The notes: generated from the letters alone by a model not told the origin. Positions 6,923 through 15,686 are shown, counted from the stretch's first letter. The stretch is 64,000 nucleotides of DNA from Myxococcus dinghuensis (GCF_024198235.1 NZ_JAKCFB010000004.1:372001-436000), one strand, 5' to 3'. Program-made: numbers and translations.

Positions 6923-9279
6923 CAGTGGCTCCCTTCCTGCGTGACGGAGGCCGTGGGCGCGCCGGCGGGCGGCGGGGGCACGTCCTGCGGCCCACGCCCC
7001 AGGCGCTGCAGGTAGGCGACGAGCGCCACCATCTCCGAATCCCACGTCACCTGGATGCCCTGCGAGGCCAGGTCCGCGGCGATGGCCTCCCCCTGCGCCT
7101 TCTGCCGCGACTCGGCCGCGTCGACGTCCGCGTTGGTGTACGGCACGCCCAGCTTCTGCATCAGCGACAGCTTCCGGGGCGCGTCCTTCACCTTGATGCG
7201 GTTCTCCGCCAGCCACGGGTACGGCGGCATGTTGGAGCCAGGACTCGTGGCGCGCGGGTCCATCAAGTGGGTGTAGTGCCAGAGGTTCGGGTAGCGCCCC
7301 CCCACGCGGTGCAGGTCCGGACCGGTGCGCTTGCTGCCCCACTGGAACGGGTGGTCGTAGATGAACTCCTCCGCGCGCGACACGTCGCCGTAGCGCTGCG
7401 TCTCCGCCACGAAGGGGCGGATCATCTGCGAGTGGCAGGTGTAGCAACCCTCGCGCACGTAGAGGTCGCGGCCCTGCAGCTCCAGCGGCGAGTACGGCTT
7501 CTGCGCCTCGCCGTGCGCGGGCACGGCCTGGTCGATGAGGATGGTGGGCAACAGCTCCGCCACGCCGCCGATGAGGATGGCCACCAGCGTGAGCACCGTG
7601 AAGGCCAGGGGCCGGCCCTCGATGAGCGCGAACCAGGACGGCCTGCCGGCCTCGCGGTCCCTGCGGGTGACGATCCACGCCAGCTCACCCAGGCCGACGA
7701 TGGCGACGAGGATGACCACGGCGCGCACGGGCTTGGCCCAGCCCAGGAACATCGTCACGGTGAGGATGGCGATGGCGAACAGCAGCGGGCGGCCGGTGAG
7801 GACGCGCACCCAGGCCGGCGTCTGCGCGGGAGCGGCCACGGGCGCCTCGGCGGCGGGCGACTCCACGACGACGGTGGTCTCCCCGTCCACCGCCTTGCCC
7901 GAGCGCGCCGTCTTCCAGAGGTTCCACGCCATCATGCAGAAGCCCACCAGGTACATGGAGCCGCCGACGAAGCGGACGATGTACATGGGCCGGATGGCCA
8001 GCAGCGTCTCCACGAAGTTCGGGTAGAGCAGCGTGCCGTCCGGGTTGGTCGCGCGCCACATCAACCCCTGGTTGATGCCGCTGATCCACATGGCGACGAT
8101 GTAGAGGAGGATGCCCACCGTCCCCAGCCAGAAGTGCGCGTCCGCCGCCTTCGTGGAGTGCAGCCGGGTGCCGTACAGCCTGGGCACCAGCCAGTAGAAC
8201 ATGCCGGCGGCCATGAAGCCGTTCCACCCCAGCGCGCCGCCGTGCACGTGGCCGACGATCCAGTCCGTGTAGTGCCCCAGCGCGCTCACCGACTTGATGG
8301 AGAGCAGCGGGCCCTCGAACGTGGCCATGCCGTAGAAGGTGACGCCCGCGATGAGGAACTTGAGGACGGGGTCCTCGCGCAGCTTGTGCCAGGCGCCCTT
8401 GAGCGTCAGCAGGCCGTTGAGCATGCCGCCCCACGACGGCGCCCAGAGCATCACGCTGAAGACCATGCCCAGCGACTGCGCCCAGTCCGGCAGCGCGGTG
8501 TAGAGCAGGTGGTGCGGGCCGGCCCAGATGTAGATGAAGACCAGGGCCCAGAAGTGGATGATGGACAGCCGGTACGAGTACACCGGCCGCTCCGCCGCCT
8601 TCGGCAGGAAGTAATACATGATGCCGAGGATGGGGGTGGTCAGGAAGAAGGCGACGGCGTTGTGGCCGTACCACCACTGCACCAGCGCGTCCTGCACCCC
8701 GGAGAAGACGGAGTAGCTCTTCAGCCCGTCCAGCGGCAGCGCCAGGCTGTTGACGATGTGCAGCACCGCCACGGTGATGATGGTGGCGATGTAGAACCAG
8801 ATGGCGACGTAGAGGTTCTTCTCGTTGCGCTTGGCCAGCGTCCAGAAGAAGTTGATGGCGAAGACGACCCAGATGAGGGCGATGGCCAGGTCGATGGGCC
8901 ACTCCAGCTCCGCGTATTCCTTGGAGGTGGTGATGCCCAACGGCAGCGTTATCGCCGCCGCGACGATGATGGCCTGCCAGCCCCAGAAGTGGATCTTCGA
9001 CAGGAGGTCGGACGCCATGCGCGCCTTCAGGAGGCGCTGCGTGGAGTAGTAGACGCCCGCGAACATCATGTTGCCCACGAACGCGAAGATGACCGCGTTG
9101 GTGTGCAGGGGGCGCAGGCGGGAGTAGGTCAGGTAGGGGATGCCGAGGTTGGCCTGCCACCATGCGAGCTGGCTGGCCACCAGTGCGCCCACCGCCATGC
9201 CCACGATGCCGAAGACCACCGCCGCGAAGATGAAGCGGCGGGTCGTGGTGTCGTCGTAGACGATGCGTTGCTGTTGCAC
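6922..9279 (-). CDS. ccoNO: Fused CcoN-CcoO, catalytic and cytochrome c subunits of cbb3 oxidase
   Basis: 785-residue fusion in one frame. Residues 1 to about 470 are CcoN: about twelve membrane helices, with haem/copper ligand regions such as LRPLHTNAVIFAFVGNM, WWYGHNAVAFFLT, WAGPHHLLYTALPDW and IVGHVHGGALGWNG. A linker with two or three extra hydrophobic segments (about 490-580) leads into CcoO, with CYTCHSQMIRPF near residue 612 and the NMPPYPWL haem-ligand methionine. The enzyme reduces oxygen to water with high affinity while pumping protons. In classical operons ccoN and ccoO are separate genes. Start ATG 9279 lies 4 bases after ccoS. Confidence 0.94.
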   Translation of the reverse strand: MQQQRIVYDDTTTRRFIFAAVVFGIVGMAVGALVASQLAWWQANLGIPYLTYSRLRPLHTNAVIFAFVGNMMFAGVYYSTQRLLKARMASDLLSKIHFWGWQAIIVAAAITLPLGITTSKEYAELEWPIDLAIALIWVVFAINFFWTLAKRNEKNLYVAIWFYIATIITVAVLHIVNSLALPLDGLKSYSVFSGVQDALVQWWYGHNAVAFFLTTPILGIMYYFLPKAAERPVYSYRLSIIHFWALVFIYIWAGPHHLLYTALPDWAQSLGMVFSVMLWAPSWGGMLNGLLTLKGAWHKLREDPVLKFLIAGVTFYGMATFEGPLLSIKSVSALGHYTDWIVGHVHGGALGWNGFMAAGMFYWLVPRLYGTRLHSTKAADAHFWLGTVGILLYIVAMWISGINQGLMWRATNPDGTLLYPNFVETLLAIRPMYIVRFVGGSMYLVGFCMMAWNLWKTARSGKAVDGETTVVVESPAAEAPVAAPAQTPAWVRVLTGRPLLFAIAILTVTMFLGWAKPVRAVVILVAIVGLGELAWIVTRRDREAGRPSWFALIEGRPLAFTVLTLVAILIGGVAELLPTILIDQAVPAHGEAQKPYSPLELQGRDLYVREGCYTCHSQMIRPFVAETQRYGDVSRAEEFIYDHPFQWGSKRTGPDLHRVGGRYPNLWHYTHLMDPRATSPGSNMPPYPWLAENRIKVKDAPRKLSLMQKLGVPYTNADVDAAESRQKAQGEAIAADLASQGIQVTWDSEMVALVAYLQRLGRGPQDVPPPPAGAPTASVTQEGSH

Positions 9280-9283
9280 GGAA

Positions 9284-9478
9284 TCACTCCTGGGATGCGG
9301 ACGACGGCGGAGGCTCGACGGGGGGCGGCGCGGGACGGGCGCTGTCCTCCTCGAGCGGGAAGAGCGCGAGCCGATCAGCGTGCTCGTGGTCCCGGTGCCG
9401 CACGCTGTAGACGAACAGCAGCACCGAGCTGGCCACGAGCATCAGGCTCACGAAGACCTGGAGCACCAGCACGTTCAT
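9284..9478 (-). CDS. ccoS: cbb3 oxidase assembly protein CcoS
   Basis: 64 residues starting MNVLVLQVFVSLMLVASSVL, one N-terminal membrane helix followed by a short polar tail containing YSVRHRDHEHADRLALFPLEED, the typical CcoS pattern (a helix, then D-x-x-x-x-R-x-x-L-F-P-L-E-E-D). CcoS is required for cofactor insertion into CcoN. It starts inside the last codons of ccoI (ATGA overlap) and ends 4 bases before ccoNO. The C-terminus is proline-rich. Confidence 0.88.
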   Translation of the reverse strand: MNVLVLQVFVSLMLVASSVLLFVYSVRHRDHEHADRLALFPLEEDSARPAPPPVEPPPSSASQE

Positions 9479-12114
9479 GCGAGCACCTCCCGCTGGGACA
9501 CCGACGCGTCGGGGCGCGTCCGCCGGCGCGGCGCGGACAGGCTCCAGAGGGTGAAGAGGACGGTGGCGAGGCTGGTGGCGGGCATGGCCACCGCGGCGCG
9601 CAGCGGCGTCATCCACCCCGCCAGGCACACGGTGATGGCCACGACGTTGTAGGCGATGGACAACCCCAGCAGCCGGCGCACCACGCCGCGCAGCCGGAGC
9701 GACAGGACGAGCGCCTTGCGCAGCGAGGCCAGCCCCTCGCCCACGAGGAAGAAGTCGCTCTTGCCCGGCATGACGGGCCGGTCGATGGCGGGCGTCCCCG
9801 CGCACAGCGCCTCCTCGAAGGCGAGGCTGTCGTTGACGCCATCCCCGAGGTACAGCGAGTCGCCCCGGTCGAGCCGCGCGACCACGTCCGCCTTGTCCTC
9901 GGGACGCAGCCCCCCGAGCGCCTGCGCCGCGGGCACGCCGAGCGCACCGGCCAGCGCGCGCACCCGCGCGGGCGCGTCACCGGAGATGAGCCACACGTCC
10001 TGGCCCTCCGCGCGGAGCGCGAGCAGCTCACGGCGGGCATCGGGCCGCAGGGCCTCACGCAGCGGGAACGTCGCCACCACCACGCCATCCCGGGTGAGCA
10101 CGGGGCCGCTGGCAGCCCGCGCACCCGACAAGGTCTCGGGATGCGCCGCGATGTCGGCGACGTCCGGGGCTCGCCCGTCGTCCGACCGGCGCGTGGCAGC
10201 ACCAGGCTCCGCCCCAGGCGGCGTCGCGATGTCGGAGGCCCCCGGGGCCCGTCCATCGTCCGCTCGACGCGGGGCCTCGTCCGGCTCCGCCACGAGCCTG
10301 CGAGCGACCTCCGTCCTCACTGTCAGCGCCGACGACGTGGAAGCCGGAGCCACCCCATCCCAGTCCGCGCGCCCCAGCCGCCAGCACACGCCGTCGCGCA
10401 CCAGCTCCAAGCCCCGCCCGGGGTGCTCCACCACGCGAGCCTCTGCCTGGAAGCGCGTGCCGAGCCGCCCCAGCGCCTCCGCCACGCAGCGGCTGGCCGG
10501 GTGGTTGCTGCGCGAGGCCATGTCGAACGCCGCCTCGCGAACCTCCCCGGGCAGCACATCCAGCGCGGCGCGGTCCACCAGCTCCAGCCGGCCGAGCGTC
10601 AACGTCCCCGTCTTGTCGAACAGCACCTGCCGCACGCGCGGGAGCCGATCCAACAGGTCCGTGGCGCGGATGAAGAACCCCTCGCGGCGCAGGCGGGCCT
10701 GCACCAGCTCGTAGGCCAGCGGCGTGGCGATGCCGATGGCGCACGGGCACGTCACCACGAGCAGCGCCACCGCCACCTCGAGCGCCTTGTCCGGCCCGGA
10801 GGGCCACCACAGCACGAGCCCCAGCGCGGACACGGCGAGCACCGTCACCACCCACCGCCGCGCCACCACCTCCCAGAAGCGCGTGTGCACCGCCGCCCGA
10901 CCCACGCCCTCCGGCGCGCGGCGCAGCAGCGCCACCAGCGGCGAGTCCGTGAACGGCTGACACGCCCTCACCCGGATGGCCCCGCGTCCCGCGTTGAAGG
11001 CCCCCGCGGGGAGCTGCCCGCCACGGGCCACGTCCCGCGCGTCGGGCTCACCGGAGATCCAATCCGTGGTGATGCGCGCGTCCACGTCGAGCAGCTCGGC
11101 GTCCACGGGGATGAGGTCGCCCGGCGCGAGGACGAGCACATCCCCTTCCATCACTTGCGACACGCGAACCGAGACGAGCCGCGACTCCTCCTCGCGCCGG
11201 ACGAACAGTCCCTCCGCGCCGTCGTCCTCCAGGAGGAAGCGGCGGTTGCGCTCGAGCACGCGCTGCTGGAGCCAGCGGCCCACCAGCATCAACGTGACGA
11301 ACGTGTTGAGGGTATCGAAGTAAGCCAGGTCCCCTCGCCCACCCCGGGCCTGCACCAGCGACGTGCCGTAGACCAGGAGGATGCCCAGCGCGATGGGTAG
11401 ATCCAGGTGCGGCACCCCGCGCCGCAGCCCCTGCCAGGCCGAGCGGAAGAAGGGCCAGCCCCCCACCGCCACCACCCCCGACGACAGCCAGAGGCTCAGC
11501 CGGGTGAAGAGCTTGAAGACGTCGCCGTCCTCCGGCGTGAGCCCCACGTAGAAGCTCACGGAGAACAACATCACGTTCATCGTCAGCGCCACGCAGATGC
11601 CCAGGCGGATGGGCAGCTCCATGCTGGCTGGCGCGGCCTGCTTGCGGCTGGGGCCGAAGAGGTAGCCGAACCCCTCCACCGCGCGCAGGAAACCCGCCAC
11701 GTCGAACGCACCGCGACGCCACTGCAACCGCGCCTTGCCCAGCGCCGGGTCCACCATGAGCCCCGCGCCACCGGGCTGGCGGCGGAACAACTCGTTCATC
11801 AACCAGACGCAGGCGGCGCAGTGGATGCCCTGCACGTCCAGCTCCAGCGCGCACAGCGGACCGGGCATCGTCTCCGCGCGCGCCACCAGCGGCTCCAGCC
11901 ACGACAGGCTGCGCCCCCGCGGCGGCTCCGGAGCCGGCGCGGCCTTGCCCTGCGTGAGCTGGTAGTAGCGGGTGAGCCCCTGCTCCACCAACATCCCGTG
12001 CACCGCCTCGCAGCCCGCGCAGCAGAACTCGCGCGAGGCGCTCCCCACCGGAACGGGGCTGCCACAGTGCAGACACGGCGCCGGCATGGGCAGGGATTGC
12101 GCGGAAGCGGACAT
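9475..12114 (-). CDS. ccoI: Copper-exporting P-type ATPase for cbb3 assembly, with an internal tandem repeat
   Basis: P1B ATPase that moves copper across the inner membrane for CcoN maturation. Starting at ATG 12114 gives 879 residues. The N-terminal cysteine cluster has C14-x2-C17 and C31-C32-x2-C35, followed by the HMA motif CAAC at 99-102. Next come the membrane helices, the ion-channel CPC (about 453), DKTGTLTLG (about 500) and GDGVNDSLAFEEAL (about 758). An unusual alanine/proline-rich insert at about 590-675, inside the ATP-binding domain, carries two 26-residue repeats. In-frame starts upstream exist but lack support. First gene of the cco operon. Confidence 0.93.
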   Translation of the reverse strand: MSASAQSLPMPAPCLHCGSPVPVGSASREFCCAGCEAVHGMLVEQGLTRYYQLTQGKAAPAPEPPRGRSLSWLEPLVARAETMPGPLCALELDVQGIHCAACVWLMNELFRRQPGGAGLMVDPALGKARLQWRRGAFDVAGFLRAVEGFGYLFGPSRKQAAPASMELPIRLGICVALTMNVMLFSVSFYVGLTPEDGDVFKLFTRLSLWLSSGVVAVGGWPFFRSAWQGLRRGVPHLDLPIALGILLVYGTSLVQARGGRGDLAYFDTLNTFVTLMLVGRWLQQRVLERNRRFLLEDDGAEGLFVRREEESRLVSVRVSQVMEGDVLVLAPGDLIPVDAELLDVDARITTDWISGEPDARDVARGGQLPAGAFNAGRGAIRVRACQPFTDSPLVALLRRAPEGVGRAAVHTRFWEVVARRWVVTVLAVSALGLVLWWPSGPDKALEVAVALLVVTCPCAIGIATPLAYELVQARLRREGFFIRATDLLDRLPRVRQVLFDKTGTLTLGRLELVDRAALDVLPGEVREAAFDMASRSNHPASRCVAEALGRLGTRFQAEARVVEHPGRGLELVRDGVCWRLGRADWDGVAPASTSSALTVRTEVARRLVAEPDEAPRRADDGRAPGASDIATPPGAEPGAATRRSDDGRAPDVADIAAHPETLSGARAASGPVLTRDGVVVATFPLREALRPDARRELLALRAEGQDVWLISGDAPARVRALAGALGVPAAQALGGLRPEDKADVVARLDRGDSLYLGDGVNDSLAFEEALCAGTPAIDRPVMPGKSDFFLVGEGLASLRKALVLSLRLRGVVRRLLGLSIAYNVVAITVCLAGWMTPLRAAVAMPATSLATVLFTLWSLSAPRRRTRPDASVSQREVLA
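10147..10276. repeat. Two-copy 78-base tandem repeat inside ccoI
   Basis: Units begin at 10147 and 10225 with identical CGCGATGTCGG and stay alike over about 50 bases (roughly three quarters identical), so the period is 78 bases, exactly 26 codons. In protein the units share the phrases RRADDGRAP and RRSDDGRAP followed by ...DIA. Both lie within the nucleotide-binding domain of CcoI. Confidence 0.75.
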
Positions 12115-12164
12115 GACACCCGGGCACCTTGCGAACGGCATGCCTGTTGCGAAGGCACCCGGGC
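12115..12164. promoter_or_regulatory. Divergent promoter region between ccoI and the SafE-like gene, with direct repeats
   Basis: The 50-base gap must hold both promoters. It contains CACCCGGGCA twice (12117-12126 and 12156-12165) and TTGCGAACGGCA / TTGCGAAGGCA (12129-12140 and 12147-12157) around a GGCATGCC palindrome. The repeats are seen in sequence; regulation is inferred. It does not resemble an FNR or CRP consensus. Confidence 0.5.
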
Positions 12165-12875
12165 ATGTCGCTCCCAACCTTCGAAGTCCCGGTGCTGCTG
12201 GCCTCGCTCGCTCCGACGTCCGCCGTATGGGCGGGCGCGCTCGGGGCCCTGACGGTGGGGCTCACCGGCAGTGCGCATTGCCTCCTCATGTGTGGGCCGC
12301 TCGCCTGCGCGGGCCTGCCGCTGACGCGGGGAGGAGAGCGGCGCAGGGCGGTGCTCGCCTATCAAGGGTCGAGGGTGCTCGCGTACGCGCTGGTGGGCGG
12401 CTCGCTGGGGGCGCTGGGCGGAGGTGTCACCCGCGCACTCGCAGTGTCCACGCGCCCCTATTTGCCCTGGCTCATGGCCGCGGCGCTCGTCGCGTCCGCG
12501 CTGGAGTTGGGCAAGCGACTGCGCCCTCTGCCCGGGCTCGCGCACGTGTCGCGGGCCGTATCGAGGTGGAGCGCAAAGTTTTCGTCGACGGGCCGGGCCA
12601 GCGCATTGGGTGCGGTGACGCCCCTGCTCCCCTGCGGCCTCTTGTACGGCGTGCTCACCGTGGCCCTGGCGACGGGCGCGTTCTGGGGCGGCGCGCTGGT
12701 GATGGGCGCGTTCGCGCTGGGCGGGCTGCCCGCGCTGCTCGGCGCGCAGCTCCAGGCGGGGCTCTGGCGGGCGAGGCCCAGGCTGTTCGTGTTCCTCTTC
12801 CAGCGCGCGATGCCACTCGCGGCGGCGGCGGTGCTCGTCTATCGCGCGGTGGGCGGGCAGCCGAGCTGCCACTGA
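12165..12875 (+). CDS. SafE/TauE-type membrane protein (CcoH2/DsbD-like), probable cbb3 or copper biogenesis factor
   Basis: 236 residues from ATG 12165, preceded by GAAGG nine bases upstream; a TTG at 12129 is possible but worse placed. About six membrane helices. The first repeat carries TVGLTGSAHCLLMCGPLACA, the conserved G-x-x-HC-x-x-MCGP motif of the SafE-like family (also called CcoH2 or the DsbD-like membrane domain), and VTPLLPCGLLYGVL gives the second conserved LPCG block. Such proteins sit beside cco genes in many bacteria and are proposed to handle copper or thiol reductant for oxidase assembly. It is divergent from ccoI, which supports that role. Confidence 0.85.
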   Translation: MSLPTFEVPVLLASLAPTSAVWAGALGALTVGLTGSAHCLLMCGPLACAGLPLTRGGERRRAVLAYQGSRVLAYALVGGSLGALGGGVTRALAVSTRPYLPWLMAAALVASALELGKRLRPLPGLAHVSRAVSRWSAKFSSTGRASALGAVTPLLPCGLLYGVLTVALATGAFWGGALVMGAFALGGLPALLGAQLQAGLWRARPRLFVFLFQRAMPLAAAAVLVYRAVGGQPSCH

Positions 12876-12902
12876 GCCCCCGGGCGGACGCTGCCTTCGG
12901 GC

Positions 12903-13502
12903 TCACCAGTCGTCGAAGTGGTTCGAGCGCGGCGGCTCGAAGTCGATGCCCTGGGAGGCCAACCGGGCCAGCGTCACCGCGTCATCCAGCCGCTCCGGAG
13001 GGCACCCCCAGAGGGAGACGATGACACGGTCGAGGTCGCGGACGATCTCCGCGGCCGCCTGCGCGTGGGCCAGCATCCGGTCCGACACGCGCTCCGCCAT
13101 GGGACGCACGAGGTCCGGCAGCCGGCTCGGGAACGACAGCCAGTAGGGATGGCCCTCGAGGTGGCCCCGGGGATTGGGCATCGCGAGGAGCTGGCGCCGG
13201 TACTTCCAGGCATGGGCCAGCGGATCCCCCACCTTGTCCTCGGCGCCGAGCGCGACCAGCAGCGCCTCCCCGTCCGTCGCGCGCTCGACCTGCTCGCGCT
13301 GGGAGAGCCCGTCCATGCCGAAGCACGCGAAGAGCGCGAGCGCCAGCGCGCGATGGCGCTGCGCCGCCTTCGCCTCGGCCCGCCGCAGGTGGCCGGCCAG
13401 CGCGGCGACGACGGTGACGAGGTCCCAGGGCCTGAGCACGTCGGAAGGCTCGCGCAGGTCCTCGTACTCCCAGGGTCCGTCCTTCGGCTGGTGGTAGAGC
13501 AT
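12903..13502 (-). CDS. Uncharacterised 199-residue protein
   Basis: Family not recognised. Soluble, no signal peptide or membrane helix. The N-terminus (MLYHQPKDGPWEYEDLREP) and WDLVTVVAALAGHLRRAEA look helical, and tryptophan and aromatic residues are regularly spaced. Its ATG overlaps the stop of the next gene upstream by one base (TGATG), so it is co-translated with the 271-residue unknown protein at 13502-14317. Coding potential is supported by length, codon bias and the overlap. No enzyme motif seen. Confidence 0.65.
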   Translation of the reverse strand: MLYHQPKDGPWEYEDLREPSDVLRPWDLVTVVAALAGHLRRAEAKAAQRHRALALALFACFGMDGLSQREQVERATDGEALLVALGAEDKVGDPLAHAWKYRRQLLAMPNPRGHLEGHPYWLSFPSRLPDLVRPMAERVSDRMLAHAQAAAEIVRDLDRVIVSLWGCPPERLDDAVTLARLASQGIDFEPPRSNHFDDW

Positions 13503-14317
13503 CAGCCCAGCATGCCCTGCATCACGCCCTGGCGCATCACTTCCGCGAGGACGTCCAGGCCATGCACGGTGTTCACGCGCGACACCGACACCTTGCCCGT
13601 GGCCAGTTGCGTGGAGTCCGACACCACGAAGGGCAGCGGCCTGCGCCCCAGACGCATGAGGCGCTCGTCGTGGAAGGCATCAGGAGTATGCTCGCATAGC
13701 TGCCGCATGAGCACGCCCATGTTGGCGGTGCGCACCGGCTGCATCGCGGGCCCCAGGCACGAGAAGTCCACGCCGTGCTCGCCGAGCACCACGCCGCGCC
13801 CGTCGCGCGCGAACACGTAGATGACCTGGGACGTCTCCTCCGCCTCCTTGCGCACCGTCTTCTCCCCGTTGCGCAGCGGAATCAGCCCGTGCGAGACGAG
13901 CGTCTTCGCGTACGCCTTCGCGGTGTCCATGCGCGAGGGCTGCTCGGTGTTCTCCGTGACGGTCCGCATCGAGCTGGACCCACGCAGCACCGCCACGACG
14001 TCCCGCCAGGGCAACTCCCACGGCTCGCCCGTGCGAGGCGTGAACGTGGCCGCCGCGGGAGTGAACGCCACCCGCCGCGCGACCAGGTGAGGCGCGCCCA
14101 GCCGCCGCTCGTCCACCGCCACCACGGAGAGCCCCTGCCGCGAAAGCGACGCCACCAGCGCGTCCGCGGCGTCCGGCGCGAGCCTCGCCAGCAACGCGGG
14201 GGGCTCCGGCGCCAGACGCATGCGCGCCTCCGCGAGCGTCATGCCCGCGGCCTCCGCCAGCGAAGCCACCGCCGACTGCACCTCCGTGGGGGCCCGCACC
14301 AATGCGACGACCTTCAT
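13502..14317 (-). CDS. Uncharacterised 271-residue protein of a three-gene cassette
   Basis: Family not recognised. The first 80 residues (MKVVALVRAPTEVQSAVASL; then ALVASLSRQGLSVVAVDERR) could form a small alpha/beta domain resembling the ribosomal-L7/L12-like or ForkHead-nonspecific segments seen in several myxobacterial proteins. The rest includes a beta-rich middle and a basic patch around TVRKEAEETSQVIYVFARDG. No membrane helix or catalytic motif is apparent. It overlaps both neighbours by single bases, giving a tight unit of 14317-14748, 13502-14317 and 12903-13502. Confidence 0.65.
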   Translation of the reverse strand: MKVVALVRAPTEVQSAVASLAEAAGMTLAEARMRLAPEPPALLARLAPDAADALVASLSRQGLSVVAVDERRLGAPHLVARRVAFTPAAATFTPRTGEPWELPWRDVVAVLRGSSSMRTVTENTEQPSRMDTAKAYAKTLVSHGLIPLRNGEKTVRKEAEETSQVIYVFARDGRGVVLGEHGVDFSCLGPAMQPVRTANMGVLMRQLCEHTPDAFHDERLMRLGRRPLPFVVSDSTQLATGKVSVSRVNTVHGLDVLAEVMRQGVMQGMLG

Positions 14318-14748
14318 CAGTCCACCTCGTGACCTCGTGCGGGCTCCATTCTCGTCCAGAACGGCTCCTCGCGCTCGCGTGGCGCTTCAGCGAAATCCGC
14401 GGGCTCGAACGCCTGACGCAGCTCGACTTGCACGTCCTCGAACCCCGGAGGCAACGGACAGCGGCGCGCCCACTCCACCGCCTCTTCCCGGGACTTCACT
14501 TGAATCATCCAGAACCCGGCGATCAACTGCGCCACCTCCGGGAAGGGGCCATCCGTCATCGTCCGGACGCCTGGAGAGAAGTCGATGCGAACGCCGCCCG
14601 AGCTGGGGTGCAGTCCGGCGCAGTCCAGCAGGACTCCCGCCTTCACCAACGCGTCGTTGTAGCCATCCATGGCGGACATCAGGGACTTGCTCGACAGGAG
14701 CCCCGCCTCACTCGCTCGATTGGCCTTCAGCAGCAGCACGAATCGCAT
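14317..14748 (-). CDS. YCII/DGPF-domain protein
   Basis: 143 residues. ATG 14748 (MRFVLLLKANRASEAGLLSS) has GGAGG seven bases upstream and is preferred to a start 51 bases further up. The family signature DGPF appears in RTMTDGPFPEVAQLIAGFWM, with the downstream EAVEWARRCP helix typical of the YCII dimeric alpha/beta-barrel fold. Family members are often found with ECF sigma factors or unknown enzymes; a histidine or aspartate pair may be catalytic, but the reaction is not established. First gene of the three-gene overlapping unit. Confidence 0.82.
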   Translation of the reverse strand: MRFVLLLKANRASEAGLLSSKSLMSAMDGYNDALVKAGVLLDCAGLHPSSGGVRIDFSPGVRTMTDGPFPEVAQLIAGFWMIQVKSREEAVEWARRCPLPPGFEDVQVELRQAFEPADFAEAPREREEPFWTRMEPARGHEVD

Positions 14749-15040
14749 CGTCGCGCCTCCTCCAGGGGCGCGACGAACGAGCCCCCCGCGTTTCGACACC
14801 GCGAGTCCACCCGCTCCATCCGGTGGGTGGGGGCCTGGAGGACACGCCGGGTCACGCGCCGGGCCCCCGAATTTCGACGCGAATTATCCCTGCCTGAATC
14901 CCGAGCAATCCCCAGGGGTTGCCCGCGTCCGGCGGAAAAATCGGGCGCGATGTCGATCCCTTTTCGCGCCATTCGTCGCCGTCACGAAGCCGGGAAGTCG
15001 CCCCGATATCCGCTGCCCACGCGCAGCAGGAGTCCCTGTC

Positions 15041-15628
15041 GTGCTCAAGCCCATCGCCGCCGCAGTCGCCGTCCTCGTGGTCAGCCTGGCCGTGTTCGTC
15101 GCCACGCGGCCGGACACCTTCCGCATCGAGCGCAGCGCCGTGGTCCGCGCGTCGCCGGCCACCACGTTCGCGCTCATCAACGACTTCCAGCGCTGGCCGC
15201 GGTGGTCGCCCTACGAGACGGTGGACCCGAACATGGCGCGCACCTACGAGGGCCCCGGGTCGGGCGTGGGCGCCATGTACTCATGGAAGGGCAACAGCGA
15301 CATCGGCTCGGGTCGGATGACCATCGAGGAGAGCCGCCCCGGGGAGCAGGTCTCCATCAAGCTGGAGTTCTTCGCGCCCTTCACCGCGACGAACCAGGCC
15401 CGCTTCCAGCTCGTCCCGGAGGGCCAGCACACCCGCGTCACCTGGAGCATGGAGGGCCCCAACACCCTGCTGGGCAAGGCGATGAGCGCCTTCGGACTGA
15501 TGGACTCCTTCGTGGGCAAGCAGTTGGAGACGGGCCTCGCCAACCTCGATGCCGTCGTGGCGGCCGAGGCGACGACCCAGTCCGCCCGCGCCCAGGCGGG
15601 GGCGGCCCCCCCCGCGCCCGTTCCGTGA
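15041..15628 (+). CDS. SRPBCC-fold (polyketide cyclase-like) protein with N-terminal membrane anchor
   Basis: GTG start at 15041 preceded by AGGAG gives 195 residues. Residues 3-22 (LKPIAAAVAVLVVSLAVFVA) form a membrane anchor or uncleaved signal. The remainder matches the SRPBCC/Polyketide_cyc2 fold: FRIERSAVVRASPATTFALI, NDFQRWPRWSPYE, then the long C-terminal helix GKAMSAFGLMDSFVGKQLE. The fold binds hydrophobic ligands; the substrate here is unknown. It is a single-gene unit, divergent from the DGPF cassette across about 290 bases in which I see no gene, and convergent with the thiolase. Confidence 0.8.
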   Translation: MLKPIAAAVAVLVVSLAVFVATRPDTFRIERSAVVRASPATTFALINDFQRWPRWSPYETVDPNMARTYEGPGSGVGAMYSWKGNSDIGSGRMTIEESRPGEQVSIKLEFFAPFTATNQARFQLVPEGQHTRVTWSMEGPNTLLGKAMSAFGLMDSFVGKQLETGLANLDAVVAAEATTQSARAQAGAAPPAPVP

Positions 15629-15686
15629 GCACGAGGGAGCCTGCGCCCCGATGATGTGGATGATGATGTGGTTCGGTTCGCTCGGG

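Noticed and set aside
6925..11400. Very long plus-strand open frame (about 1490 codons) opposite the cbb3 operon
   Set aside because: It lies antisense to ccoQ, ccoNO, ccoS and ccoI, is rich in His/Arg/Gly/Ala as expected of a GC-rich shadow frame, and has no ribosome site or recognisable domain.
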